A stretch of 64,000 nt of DNA from Paraburkholderia ginsengiterrae (GTDB lineage: Bacteria > Pseudomonadota > Gammaproteobacteria > Burkholderiales > Burkholderiaceae). This document shows positions 31,238-39,376 of the stretch, in pieces. Under the pieces are notes generated by a model. The model had not been told where the DNA came from and ran no database searches. It worked only from the letters and a program-made list of their open reading frames with translations. The stretch covers positions 124,001 through 188,000 of the forward strand of contig NZ_LXKA01000011.1 of the NCBI RefSeq assembly GCF_001645125.1. The letters are read 5' to 3'. Position numbers and translations under genes: made by a program. Numbering within the stretch: the first letter of the stretch is position 1; the number at the start of each line of letters is the position of its first letter.

Positions 31238-32074
31238 ATGACATCCGACCACACCGATCCGCGTCACGAACCTCTCGAACTAGGCGGCTCGGTCTGGTTC
31301 CAGGCGGGTGCGCAAACGCTCGGCGGTGCGTCGCGCATCGCGCTGCTCGCGGCGATTGGCGACACCGGATCGATTACCAGTGCGGCGAAAGCCGTCGGGA
31401 TGAGCTACAAAGGCGCGTGGGATGCCGTCGACACTATGAACAATCTTGCCGGCGAGCCGCTCGTCGTCCGGCTGACCGGCGGCAAGGGCGGCGGCGGCAC
31501 CACGCTCACGCCGCGCGCCGTGAAGCTGATCGAGACGTTTCGCGCGGTGGAGCGCGAGCATCGGCGCTTTCTCGAACGCGCGGGTCAGGTGATCGAAGGG
31601 TTCGCGAACGATTGGGATCTGATTGGCCGCATCGGCGTGAAGACGAGCGCGCGCAATCAGCTCTATGGCACGGTGTCGGCGATCTCGCGCGGTACTGTCA
31701 ACGATGAGATCACGCTGGCGCTGCCCGGCGGTCACGCGATCGTCTCTGTCATCACGCATGAAAGCACCGAGACGCTCGGCCTCGTCGAGGGCGCGGTGGC
31801 GTTTGCGCTGATCAAGGCGTCGTGGGTCGTGCTGCTTGTCGACAACGGCAGCGGGGCGCCGCTCAAGCTGTCGGCGCGTAATCAGCTGCGCGGCACGGTG
31901 CAGAGCGTGAAGCGCGGCGCGATCAATGCCGAGGTGTCGCTGGTGCTGGACGGCGGCGCGGTGATCACCGCGGTCGTCACCAATGAAAGCGCCGATACGC
32001 TCGGCCTCGTGGAAGGCGGCAGCGCTGTCGCGGCATTCAAGGCATCGAGCGTGATACTCGGAGTGAAGGACTGA
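31238..32074 (+). CDS. modE: Molybdate-responsive regulator ModE with two Mop/TOBE domains
   Basis: The 278-residue protein has an N-terminal ModE winged helix (about 25-125, with IGDTGSITSAAKAVGMSYKG). Two tandem Mop domains follow (about 140-205 and 212-275), each starting with SARNQL.GTV and containing ESxDTLGLVEG or a close variant. Mop domains bind molybdate or tungstate, and the metal-bound dimer represses modABC in known systems. The gene is convergent with modC, with 34 bases between stop codons. A candidate operator lies upstream of modA at 34338-34367. Confidence 0.93.
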   Translation: MTSDHTDPRHEPLELGGSVWFQAGAQTLGGASRIALLAAIGDTGSITSAAKAVGMSYKGAWDAVDTMNNLAGEPLVVRLTGGKGGGGTTLTPRAVKLIETFRAVEREHRRFLERAGQVIEGFANDWDLIGRIGVKTSARNQLYGTVSAISRGTVNDEITLALPGGHAIVSVITHESTETLGLVEGAVAFALIKASWVVLLVDNGSGAPLKLSARNQLRGTVQSVKRGAINAEVSLVLDGGAVITAVVTNESADTLGLVEGGSAVAAFKASSVILGVKD

Positions 32075-32108
32075 GCGTGCGTTGCACTCGCGCCGGATCG
32101 TGCCGCTT

Positions 32109-32810
32109 TCAGGGCTCGCTGCGCGCGTAGCCGGCGAACGGAAGATTTTCGCGCACGCGGCCATCGCCGATCTGCACGACCTGATCGCCGAAGGCGGCGA
32201 CATCGTCGGGATCGTGTGTGATCAACACCATCGGGATATCGAGCCGCGTTTGCAGGTCGGACAACTCGCGCCGCATGCGCTGACGCAGCGCGCTGTCGAG
32301 CGCCGAGAACGGTTCGTCGAGCAACAGCACCTGAGGCTGCGCGACGAGCGCTCGCGCCAGCGCCACGCGTTGCTTCTGTCCACCCGAAAGCTGTACCGGA
32401 TGATTGCCCGCCACGCTCTTCAATTCCAGCGTGTCGAGCCAATAGTCGACTTGCGGGTGCGCGTGCCGCGCGCGTGCATTGAACCAGCCCTGCTGCAAGC
32501 CAAAACCGATGTTCTGCCGCACGTTCAGATGCGGAAATAGCGCGTAGTCCTGAAACAGATAACCGATCTTGCGCGCCTGCGGTTTCAGATCGACGCCGCT
32601 CGCGCTGTCGAATAGCGCCTTGCCGTGCAGCGTGATCGTTCCATGGTCGGGACGCAGCAGTCCAGCGATAGCCTGCAAGGTCAGACTCTTGCCCGCGCCG
32701 GACGGCCCGAACAGCACGACGCGTTGCGAGGTGGCGTCGAAAGCGACGTCGAGCGTAAAGCGGCGCTCGGCGCTCTCAAAGGTCTTGCGGATGTCGACGG
32801 TGAGAGGCAT
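32109..32810 (-). CDS. modC: Molybdate ABC transporter ATPase, short form
   Basis: The ATPase subunit has Walker A GPSGAGKS, signature LSGGQKQRVALARAL, Walker B VLLLDEPFSALD and the switch His in VLITHDPDDV. It is 233 residues, whereas the well-known ModC is about 350 because it carries a C-terminal TOBE/Mop domain, which is absent here. The start lies 1 base from the ancestral end of modB (TGA at 32812-32814), so the two were one translational unit before the amber codon in modB arose. Confidence 0.92.
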   Translation of the reverse strand: MPLTVDIRKTFESAERRFTLDVAFDATSQRVVLFGPSGAGKSLTLQAIAGLLRPDHGTITLHGKALFDSASGVDLKPQARKIGYLFQDYALFPHLNVRQNIGFGLQQGWFNARARHAHPQVDYWLDTLELKSVAGNHPVQLSGGQKQRVALARALVAQPQVLLLDEPFSALDSALRQRMRRELSDLQTRLDIPMVLITHDPDDVAAFGDQVVQIGDGRVRENLPFAGYARSEP

Positions 32811-32811
32811 A

Positions 32812-33486
32812 TCAGCGGGACGTCAAAAGCGAGTGCTGCGGCACGAGACGCCCGGCGAGCAACAGGATCACCACGCACGTCACCGAGGTCACGAGCACGA
32901 GGAAATTCGCGGTGCTGTCGTCGCCGGCCTGCACGGCGGCCTAGACCGCGACCGACAGCGTCTGCGTGCGCCCCGGCAGGTTGCCCGCGATCATCAGCGT
33001 CGCGCCGAATTCGCCGAGCGCCCGCGCGAAGGCCAGCAGGCCGCCGGCAAGAATGCCGCGCGCGGCGAGCGGCAGCGTCACGCGAAAGAACACGGCCGTC
33101 TCGCTGACGCCGAGCGTGCGCGCGGCCCGCTCGAGTTGCGGGTCGACGGCTTCGAAAGCGGCGCGCGCCGATTTCAGCACGAGCGGGAAAGCCACGACCG
33201 TCGACGCAATCACCGCGCCCTGCCAGGTGAACACCAGCTGGATATCGAAACGGTCGAGCCACCCGCCAATCACGCCGCGCCGCCCGAGCAGCACGAGCAG
33301 GTAGTAACCGAGCACGGTGGGCGGCATGACGAGCGGCAACGTCAGCAGCGAATCGATCACGTCGCGCGCGCCGGAGCGCCAGCGCGACAAACCGAAGCCG
33401 GCCGCGACACCGAACACCAGATTGAGCGCGGTGGCCCAGCCCGCCACTTTCAGCGACAGCAAGAGCGGAATCCAGGCCTGTTGCAT
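32812..33486 (-). pseudogene. modB: Molybdate ABC permease interrupted by an in-frame amber codon
   Basis: From ATG 33486 the frame encodes 181 residues of a normal ModB, including the ATPase-docking loop ALGEFGATLMIAGNLPG. It then meets TAG (32943-32941) right after TLSVAV. Reading on in the same frame gives 42 more residues, with DAVQAGDD-like AAVQAGDD and a hydrophobic helix (VLVTSVTCVVILLLAG), ending in TGA at 32812-32814. Homologues normally have Tyr or a similar residue at the stop, so a single base change could explain it. The truncated product would lack the last membrane helix. Sequencing error, recent mutation or suppression are all possible. Confidence 0.85.
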
Positions 33487-33520
33487 GAGCGTGCGTTATT
33501 CCAGGGGGCGCAGGGTGGGC

Positions 33521-34294
33521 TTAATGCGCGGGCTTGAAACCGTACTTCGCCAGGACGGCCTGGCCGGCCGGCGACAGCACGAAATTCACGAACGCTTGCG
33601 CATCCGCGGCATGGTGGCTGCCTTCGACTTGCGCGATCGGATAGGTGATCGGCGTTTGCGTCGGCACGTTCAGCGCCACTTTCACCTTGTCGGGCATGAC
33701 CGCGGCGTCGGTGCTGAAAACAAAGCCGGCGTCGACTTCGCCGCGCGACACGTAGTCCAGGCTTTGACGCACGTTCGCGGCCAGCACGGCTTTCGCATTC
33801 ACCGCATCCCACACGCCCGCGGCTTGCAGCGCGCCTTGCGTATAACGGCCGACCGGCACGGAGGCCGGATCGCCGTAGGCGACACGTTTCACATTCGCCG
33901 ACGTCAGATCGTTCAGCCCGGCCGGCGCGAAATGGCTGTCAGCCGGCACGATCAGCACCAGCGAATTGGCGGCGAAATCCTTGCGCGTGGCCGGCACGAT
34001 GACCTTTTCGGCGGCGGCCTTGTCCATGGCTTTCTGATCCGCAGAGGCGAACACGTCGGCGGGCGCGCCCTTGACGATTTGCTGCATCAGCACGTCGGAG
34101 GCGCCGAAGTTCAGCAGCACCTTGGTGCCCGGATGCTGCTGTTCGAACACTTCGCTGACCGCCTTGAACGCGTTGGTCAGGCTAGCGGCGGCGGAGACCA
34201 CCAGTTCGTCGGCCCGCGCCTGGGCGCTAACCATGACAGAGACAGTGCTGGCGACGAACAACGCGTGCTTCAGAAGGCGGCGGGAGAGTGTCAT
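33521..34294 (-). CDS. modA: Periplasmic molybdate-binding protein
   Basis: The 257-residue protein has a Sec signal ending near AQARADE, then the ModA oxyanion-site motif VVSAAASLTNAFKAV, with further motifs NFGASDVLMQQI and GAPADVFASADQKAMD. It binds molybdate and delivers it to the ModBC membrane complex. It is the first gene of modABC, followed by modB after 34 bases. The frame is intact even though modB is interrupted. Confidence 0.95.
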   Translation of the reverse strand: MTLSRRLLKHALFVASTVSVMVSAQARADELVVSAAASLTNAFKAVSEVFEQQHPGTKVLLNFGASDVLMQQIVKGAPADVFASADQKAMDKAAAEKVIVPATRKDFAANSLVLIVPADSHFAPAGLNDLTSANVKRVAYGDPASVPVGRYTQGALQAAGVWDAVNAKAVLAANVRQSLDYVSRGEVDAGFVFSTDAAVMPDKVKVALNVPTQTPITYPIAQVEGSHHAADAQAFVNFVLSPAGQAVLAKYGFKPAH

Positions 34295-34337
34295 GAAGGT
34301 CTTGAAGTCCGGCTTGAGCCGGAGCAGTGGGTTAAAA

Positions 34338-34367
34338 CGCTATCGTAATATATGAAAGGTTATAGCG
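34338..34367. promoter_or_regulatory. Candidate ModE operator upstream of modA
   Basis: An interrupted palindrome CGCTAT-N18-ATAGCG with an AT-rich centre lies 44 bases before the modA start. Its CGxTAT arms and spacing resemble known ModE boxes, and modE is nearby. Binding has not been shown. Confidence 0.5.
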
Positions 34368-34429
34368 GTGACCCATGACAATTATTCAGCCGCGCGCATA
34401 ACGCGGCTCTTCAAGCGGAAGGCGAGGGT

Positions 34430-35131
34430 TCAAACGTCAGATGATTGCAGCGGCGCCAGCGTATTGCGCGTTTGCGACAGCGGCGCAGTTGCAGGGCGGA
34501 CATCGCGCACGGAGCGCCACTTGGCGCGAATGAACGGCCGCTCATGACCGGACACTTTCAGGGCGATATGCGTGACCCAGCGCTGGGTCGGCACATGCAC
34601 GCCGTGCATCAATATCGCCAGCGCCATCATGCTGACGGCAACCGGCAGCGCCGACAGACGGCCCGGCTCGGCATGCCACGCGAGACGCACGAATACCAGC
34701 GCGGCCAGGGCGCCGACCAGACAGCCGGTGATGGCTTCAGACGGCGAGTGCGCGCTCAGCACGACCCGCGACAAGCCCACCGCGATCCCCGCGGCCAGGC
34801 CAGCCAGCACGCCGAGCAGACGAACGGCCGGACGCGCGGGCAACAGCATGAGAAACAGAACGACGGGATAAACGGCGGTGGACAGCATGGCGTGGCCGCT
34901 GACGCCGGTGAAATCCAGCTCGCGCACACCCACACCCCAGCCGAGGAACGCCAGCTTGGTCACCGTCACCACGCCGATGGCGCCGCCGAGCAGGAGCAGC
35001 CAGCCCGCTGCCATGCGCCACGAATAACCGGCGGCCAGCCCGAGCGCGATCGCGAGCGCCAGCGGCAGCGTGATGCCGGCGCCGCCGAGATTGGTGATCG
35101 AATACCACAGGTGAGCAGGTAAATCGGGCAT
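34430..35131 (-). CDS. PAP2-superfamily membrane phosphatase
   Basis: The 233-residue protein has about six hydrophobic helices and a PAP2-like active site: VSGHAMLST for the PSGH motif and SRVVLSAHSPSEAITG for SRxxxxxHxxxD. Two positions deviate: Val replaces Pro in PSGH, and Glu replaces the final Asp. The usual KxxxxxxRP motif is only partly recognisable (KLAFLGWGVG). Relatives dephosphorylate lipid phosphates such as phosphatidate or undecaprenyl pyrophosphate at the outer face of the inner membrane. The substrate here is unknown. The gene lies alone, upstream of the mod genes on the same strand. Confidence 0.82.
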   Translation of the reverse strand: MPDLPAHLWYSITNLGGAGITLPLALAIALGLAAGYSWRMAAGWLLLLGGAIGVVTVTKLAFLGWGVGVRELDFTGVSGHAMLSTAVYPVVLFLMLLPARPAVRLLGVLAGLAAGIAVGLSRVVLSAHSPSEAITGCLVGALAALVFVRLAWHAEPGRLSALPVAVSMMALAILMHGVHVPTQRWVTHIALKVSGHERPFIRAKWRSVRDVRPATAPLSQTRNTLAPLQSSDV

Positions 35132-35499
35132 GGCAAAAAGTGCGACCCGGGCCGCGTAGAATCGGATTGGTAATGACTTAACGCGTGAGCGGCTTGAATC
35201 GCCGACGTGACACAGGCGCTTAAGTCAAAGATTTAACCGTCAGTATAGACGGGTGCTGCAAGGCAGTTGCGCCGTGCGCCTGGCTTTTTGCCGCCGAACG
35301 CCGGTTGGCGAACAAGCAGCCGGCAAAGCCTTGTGGGGGTTGGACGCCGCCTGCGCGACAAGGTTCGCCGAGCGGAAATTTCAAGCCTGGATAACGCGGA
35401 GGGTTCCAGCATCGCATGAGGAATGATGTTATTGTGCATTGCACAAGAAAGCATCGTTTATCGAACGGACCCTGTCCCTTTTTGCGAGGTTATCCACCG
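35132..35499. other. 368-base divergent intergenic region
   Basis: It separates the PAP2 gene (minus) from the esterase gene (plus). Two minus-strand open frames of about 70 codons occur but show no family features or ribosome site, and I reject them. The only notable element is the 15-base palindrome at 35432-35446. Confidence 0.5.
35432..35446. promoter_or_regulatory. 15-base palindrome upstream of the esterase gene
   Basis: TTGTGCATTGCACAA is perfectly symmetric around a central T and lies 54 bases before the start codon at 35500. Its TGCA-rich arms suggest a dimeric repressor site. A PHB-granule regulator such as PhaR is one speculative candidate, given the gene it precedes. Confidence 0.45.
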
Positions 35500-36696
35500 A
35501 TGGCAAAAAGTCTATCGAAAATCTGGCTGGGCGGTCTCAAGCGGCTGCTCGCGATCCAAACCGACCACGCCAGCAAAACCGCCAAGCGGACGACGACGCG
35601 ACCGGCCAAGGCCGCCACCAGCAAGCCGTCCGCCAAGGTTCGCCCGCTCAAGCAAGTGGCTGTGCTACGCGCGCCCGCCAAGCGGGAAGCGCCGCATCCC
35701 GCCGCCCGCGAGTCGCGTGTGCGTCCGCGTGCGTCTGCTTGGGCGAGCGGTTCGTGGACGCGCTCGTTCCACTCGGCGCCGGCTTCTCCCGGGCGTCTCG
35801 TCAATCATCTTCAGTACGGTCTGTATGTCCCGGCAGGTCATGCGCGCGAGGCGCTGCCGCTGGTGGTGATGCTGCACGGCTGCACGCAGTCGATCGACGA
35901 ATTCGCGGAAGGCACGCGGATGAACGTGCTGGCCGACCGCTTTGGCTTTGCCGTGGTCTATCCCGAGCAGTCGAAGCACGCGCACTCGCACCGCTGCTGG
36001 CATTGGTACGACGCCGGCGAACACGCGGGCGGGGCTGAGGCGCGCGCAGTGGTGTCGCTCGTCGATGCGCTGGTCGCGCAGCATGGTTTCGACAGCGAGC
36101 GTGTCTATGTTGCCGGAATCTCGGCCGGAGCCGGCCTGACGGCGCTTCTGGCCGCCACCTATCCGGACCGGTTCGCGGCGGTCGCGCTGCATTCCGGCCC
36201 CGCGTTCGGCGAGGCGCGCTCCGGCATTGCGGCCATGGACGTGATGCGGCGCGGCGCACGCGGTGAACCGGCCGAACTGGTCGACGAGACCGTCGATGTG
36301 GCGCACTACCCGGGTATGCCGGCCATCATCATCCACGGCGACGCCGACCATGTGGTCTCGCCGGTCAACGCGGACCAATTGGCGGAGCAGTTTCTTCGCC
36401 TGAACCGTATGGTCGACGAAACCGGCGCGCGCAAGTCGGGCGAAGTGCGGGAAGAGCGTAAGAGCGGTGTGGTGATGCGCGACTACGTGCGCGGCGGTCG
36501 GCGCGTGGTGCGGTTCTGCCGCGTGCAAGGGCTCGCCCATGCCTGGAGCGGCGGCGACGACGCCGTGCCGTTCCATTCCGCCAAAGGTCCGGACGCGAGC
36601 GCCATGGTGTGGGAGTTTTTCAGACACCAGCGCCGCACCGGCGCCGGCCGCGTAGTGGAAAACACCGCCACAGCGGCCTCGGCCGGTGCCCGGTGA
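35500..36696 (+). CDS. PHB-depolymerase-family esterase
   Basis: The 398-residue alpha/beta hydrolase has the family's oxyanion strand VVMLHGCTQS, lipase box GISAGAGL (nucleophile Ser), an acid-containing IIIHGDADHVVSP loop and the catalytic His in LAHAWSGG. Residues 1-85 are a basic Ala/Lys/Arg/Pro-rich extension without a signal peptide, so action on intracellular polymer or a cytosolic ester is more likely than secretion. Homologues are annotated as PHB depolymerase or feruloyl-esterase-like. I chose ATG 35500, after a GAGG site, because the sequence from there (MAKSLSKIWLGGLKRLL) looks coding. Confidence 0.86.
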   Translation: MAKSLSKIWLGGLKRLLAIQTDHASKTAKRTTTRPAKAATSKPSAKVRPLKQVAVLRAPAKREAPHPAARESRVRPRASAWASGSWTRSFHSAPASPGRLVNHLQYGLYVPAGHAREALPLVVMLHGCTQSIDEFAEGTRMNVLADRFGFAVVYPEQSKHAHSHRCWHWYDAGEHAGGAEARAVVSLVDALVAQHGFDSERVYVAGISAGAGLTALLAATYPDRFAAVALHSGPAFGEARSGIAAMDVMRRGARGEPAELVDETVDVAHYPGMPAIIIHGDADHVVSPVNADQLAEQFLRLNRMVDETGARKSGEVREERKSGVVMRDYVRGGRRVVRFCRVQGLAHAWSGGDDAVPFHSAKGPDASAMVWEFFRHQRRTGAGRVVENTATAASAGAR

Positions 36697-36723
36697 GGTT
36701 GGAGCAACACTTCGAAATGAGTA

Positions 36724-36753
36724 TTGGCGCTTTCCTAGGGTTTTCCCTATAAT
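36724..36753 (+). promoter_or_regulatory. Promoter of the DUF3563 gene
   Basis: TTGGCG (36724-36729) and a perfect TATAAT (36748-36753) are separated by 18 bases. The predicted start site is near 36760, immediately before an 18-bp palindrome. Confidence 0.7.
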
Positions 36754-36765
36754 ACGGGTTATCCC

Positions 36766-36783
36766 TTAGGCGTTAACGCCTAA
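36766..36783. promoter_or_regulatory. Perfect 18-bp palindrome in the DUF3563 leader
   Basis: TTAGGCGTTAACGCCTAA is its own reverse complement. It sits a few bases after the predicted transcription start and 20 bases before the ATG, a typical place for a roadblock operator. Confidence 0.65.
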
Positions 36784-36803
36784 ACTCATTTCCGAGGTTA
36801 GCC

Positions 36804-36980
36804 ATGTATCTGCTCAGCCGCCTGTTTCTGTTTCTGACCAAGTCGCCCGATCAGCTCGCGAAAGAACGCGCTGACGCATTCCTCGCTGAAGCAACCGATC
36901 TGTACGATCTGGAATTCCGTATGCGCAAGCTCGACCGTGAAGCGAACCTGCGTCACCCGTCGTGGATGAGCCAGCACTAA
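36804..36980 (+). CDS. DUF3563 small protein
   Basis: This 58-residue protein starts MYLLSRLFLFLTKSPDQLAK and ends REANLRHPSWMSQH. It is acidic-basic mixed and helical, with a short hydrophobic N-terminus. The sequence and size fit the DUF3563 family, common in Burkholderiales and of unknown function. A GAGG ribosome site lies upstream of the ATG. The strong promoter, the palindrome and the good ribosome site indicate a genuinely expressed small gene. Confidence 0.85.
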   Translation: MYLLSRLFLFLTKSPDQLAKERADAFLAEATDLYDLEFRMRKLDREANLRHPSWMSQH

Positions 36981-37031
36981 GCATGGCCTACGCTGCGCAG
37001 GTTAACGCCGCGCAACGTGTGAAATAGCGCA

Positions 37032-38564
37032 TCAGCGGTCCGCCTGCCCCGTGGTTCGGCCGTCAGATTTGCCGAAACGGATCAACGTGCGCGCCCGCGC
37101 TTCGGCATGGTCCACAATCGGTGCCGGGTAGTCCTTGCCTAGCTCCACGCCCGCTTCCGCGAGCCGCTCCGCGCCCGCGAGCCATGGCGCGTGAATCCAT
37201 TTCGCCGGCAGCTTCGCAAGCTGAGGCAAATAGCGTTTGATAAAGCGGCCGTCCGCATCGAATTTTTCGGATTGCGTGACCGGATTGAAGATCCGGAAGT
37301 ACGGCTGCGCGTCGCAACCCGTCGACGCCGCCCATTGCCAACCGCCGTTATTGGCCGAGAAATCGAAGTCGTTCAGCTGTTCGGCGAAATAACGCTCGCC
37401 GAGCCGCCAGTCCACGCCCAGATCTTTCACCAGAAAACTCGCCGTCACCATCCGCAAGCGGTTGTGCATATAGCCGGTGCGGTTCAGTTGCAGCATGGCC
37501 GCATCGACCAGCGGATAGCCGGTGCGGCCGTCGCACCAGGCGGCGAAAGCCTTGTCCGCTTCCGGACCCTGTTCCCAGCGTACCAGGTCGTACTCTTCCT
37601 TGAATGACGCGCCGCTCGCCAGCCGCGGATGATGCGCCAGGATCATGAAGTAAAAATCCCGCCAGATCAGTTCTGACAGCCACGTGGCCGAACCTTGCCC
37701 GTCGGGCTGCAGCGACATCTCGTGAGCGAGACGCGCAAGCGTGCGGATCGACACCGTGCCGAAGCGCAGATGCGTCGACAGGTAGCTCGGGCCTTTGGCG
37801 CCGGGGAAGTCGCGCCGGTCCGCGTAGCTGTCGATACGGGTGGTGAAGTCGTCGAGCAGCCGCCGCGCGCCGCTCATGCCGGTCGGCAGATTCAATTCAG
37901 CCAGGTTGCTCGGTGCAAAGCCGAGTTGGTCGAGCGCGGGCAACTGGCGATCCAGCTTCGGCGGCAGTGCGGCCAGATGGTTCGCGTAGGTTTCAACCGG
38001 GTACGGCTTCAAGTCGAAGGCTGTTAGCTGCTTGAGCCACGCGTTCTTATAGGGCGTGAACACCGTGAAGGGCTTGTTTTGGCCGGTGAGCACTTCGTCG
38101 CGTTCGAAAATCACCTGATCCTTGAACGTCAGCCATTGGCGTCCGGCGTCGGTGAGCCGCTCGCGTACGGTCTCGTCGCGTTCGATCGCGACTGGTTCGT
38201 AGTCTTGATTCGCGAAGACAGCATCCACGCCGAGTTCGTCGGCGAGCGTCGGCACCAGCTCGGCTGGATCGCCGTACAGCACGATCAGGCCCCCGCCGGC
38301 GGCACGTAACGCCTCATCGAGTTCGCCTAGCGCCGCAAGAATAAACTCGACGCGGCGGTCCTGCGGCTGAGCGCCCGGATGGCGTGCCTGCCAGGTCTCA
38401 ATCAGCGGATTCAGGATCGTCGTGTCGAACACGAATACGCACCAGATCCGTTCGCAATGCTTGAGCGCGTAATAGAGCGCGGCATGGTCCGTGCTGCGCA
38501 GGTCGCGGCGAAACCAGACAAGACCGGTGTCGAAGGCGGCGTTCAGTCGTCGGGCTAGTGTCAT
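37032..38564 (-). CDS. phrB: Deoxyribodipyrimidine photolyase (class I CPD photolyase)
   Basis: It repairs UV-induced cyclobutane pyrimidine dimers with blue light and FADH-. The 510-residue protein has the N-terminal antenna domain (GLVWFRRDLRSTDHAALYYA) and the C-terminal FAD domain with YPLVDAAMLQLNRTGYMHNR, then DWRLGERYFAEQLNDFDFSA. The NNGGWQWAASTGCDAQPYFR stretch is the photolyase signature. Typical length is about 470-500, so it is complete. It is monocistronic. Confidence 0.95.
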   Translation of the reverse strand: MTLARRLNAAFDTGLVWFRRDLRSTDHAALYYALKHCERIWCVFVFDTTILNPLIETWQARHPGAQPQDRRVEFILAALGELDEALRAAGGGLIVLYGDPAELVPTLADELGVDAVFANQDYEPVAIERDETVRERLTDAGRQWLTFKDQVIFERDEVLTGQNKPFTVFTPYKNAWLKQLTAFDLKPYPVETYANHLAALPPKLDRQLPALDQLGFAPSNLAELNLPTGMSGARRLLDDFTTRIDSYADRRDFPGAKGPSYLSTHLRFGTVSIRTLARLAHEMSLQPDGQGSATWLSELIWRDFYFMILAHHPRLASGASFKEEYDLVRWEQGPEADKAFAAWCDGRTGYPLVDAAMLQLNRTGYMHNRLRMVTASFLVKDLGVDWRLGERYFAEQLNDFDFSANNGGWQWAASTGCDAQPYFRIFNPVTQSEKFDADGRFIKRYLPQLAKLPAKWIHAPWLAGAERLAEAGVELGKDYPAPIVDHAEARARTLIRFGKSDGRTTGQADR

Positions 38565-38670
38565 CAGAAACGGGGATCATGGAATCTGGGTGAGCGGTCG
38601 GGCTTGCCGTCGACCGCAAGAGGCGGCACGAACCCGCGTCGCACAAGACATGCCGCGTTCGCAAAATGGC

Positions 38671-38708
38671 ACAGCGCCCGCCCCTATTGTGCAGGGTGCG
38701 GGCGCTGT
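38671..38708 (-). terminator. Hairpin terminator downstream of ohr
   Basis: An 11-bp stem ACAGCGCCCGC / GCGGGCGCTGT encloses a 16-base loop. On the minus strand it is followed by GCCATTTTGC, a short T tract, 75 bases after the ohr stop. Confidence 0.65.
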
Positions 38709-38783
38709 TTGTGGCCCGCGACGCGGTTTTCCGCGCCGCTTGGCTCCTTAGCCGATTTTCTGGCGATAGGCCGAGGCCGCAGC

Positions 38784-39203
38784 TTACGCGACTTGCAGAC
38801 GGACCGCGACGTTGTTGCGCGTGGCGTTCGAGTACGGGCACACCTGATGCGCCGCGTCGACCAGCTCCTTGGCCGCAGTCGCTTCGAGGCCCGGCAGCGA
38901 GACGCGCAGATCGATGTCCAGCGCGAAACCGCCCTTGTCGTTCGGGCCGATGCCGACTTCGGCCGTGACTTGCGTGTCCGCCGGCAACGCCTGCTTCTTC
39001 TGGCCGGCCACGAACTTCATCGCGCTCAGGAAACACGCCGAGTAGCCGGCTGCAAACAGTTGTTCCGGATTCGTGCCTGCTGCGCCGTTGCCGCCCAGTT
39101 CACGCGGTGCTGCCAGCTTGACGTCCAAAGCGTTGTCCGACGAAACGGCGCGGCCGTCGCGGCCACCGGTGCTCGTTGCGCTTGCCTTGTAGAGGATGTT
39201 CAT
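38784..39203 (-). CDS. ohr: Organic hydroperoxide resistance protein Ohr
   Basis: This thiol peroxidase of the OsmC/Ohr family reduces organic and fatty-acid hydroperoxides, using lipoyl groups in known members. The 139 residues include the two reactive cysteines in AAGYSACFLSAMKFVA and QVCPYSNATR, and the N-terminal Ohr motif LYKASATSTGGRDGRA. It is cytosolic. It lies downstream of ohrR on the same strand but has its own promoter-operator at 39300-39328. Confidence 0.96.
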   Translation of the reverse strand: MNILYKASATSTGGRDGRAVSSDNALDVKLAAPRELGGNGAAGTNPEQLFAAGYSACFLSAMKFVAGQKKQALPADTQVTAEVGIGPNDKGGFALDIDLRVSLPGLEATAAKELVDAAHQVCPYSNATRNNVAVRLQVA

Positions 39204-39299
39204 GGTGTTGCTCCTATGTCTGGTTTGTTGGGATCTGCATGTTTGCCGCTCCGCCTTGCCCGCCGTTCTGGCGGAGCCCTATCGAAGCGGCATGTGATA

Positions 39300-39328
39300 A
39301 AGATAGTACACAAATCATTTGTGTGCAA
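39300..39328 (-). promoter_or_regulatory. ohr promoter with overlapping OhrR-type operator
   Basis: On the minus strand TTGCAC and TATCTT are separated by 17 bases. The spacer and -35 box overlap the perfect palindrome ACACAAATCATTTGTGT (39308-39324), which should let OhrR block RNA polymerase. Confidence 0.75.
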
Positions 39329-39376
39329 ATTAATTTTTTTGCATCGTCGCGATAGCGTGCGTTTGCAACGCTCCGG

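Noticed and set aside
32941-33486. modB as a naturally shorter permease
   Set aside because: The sequence after the TAG stays in frame and encodes the expected last helix up to a TGA beside modC, so the stop is an interruption and not the ancestral end.
35220-35454. Two minus-strand small frames (about 70 codons) in the PAP2/esterase gap
   Set aside because: No ribosome site, no hydrophobic or conserved features, and they overlap each other in different frames.
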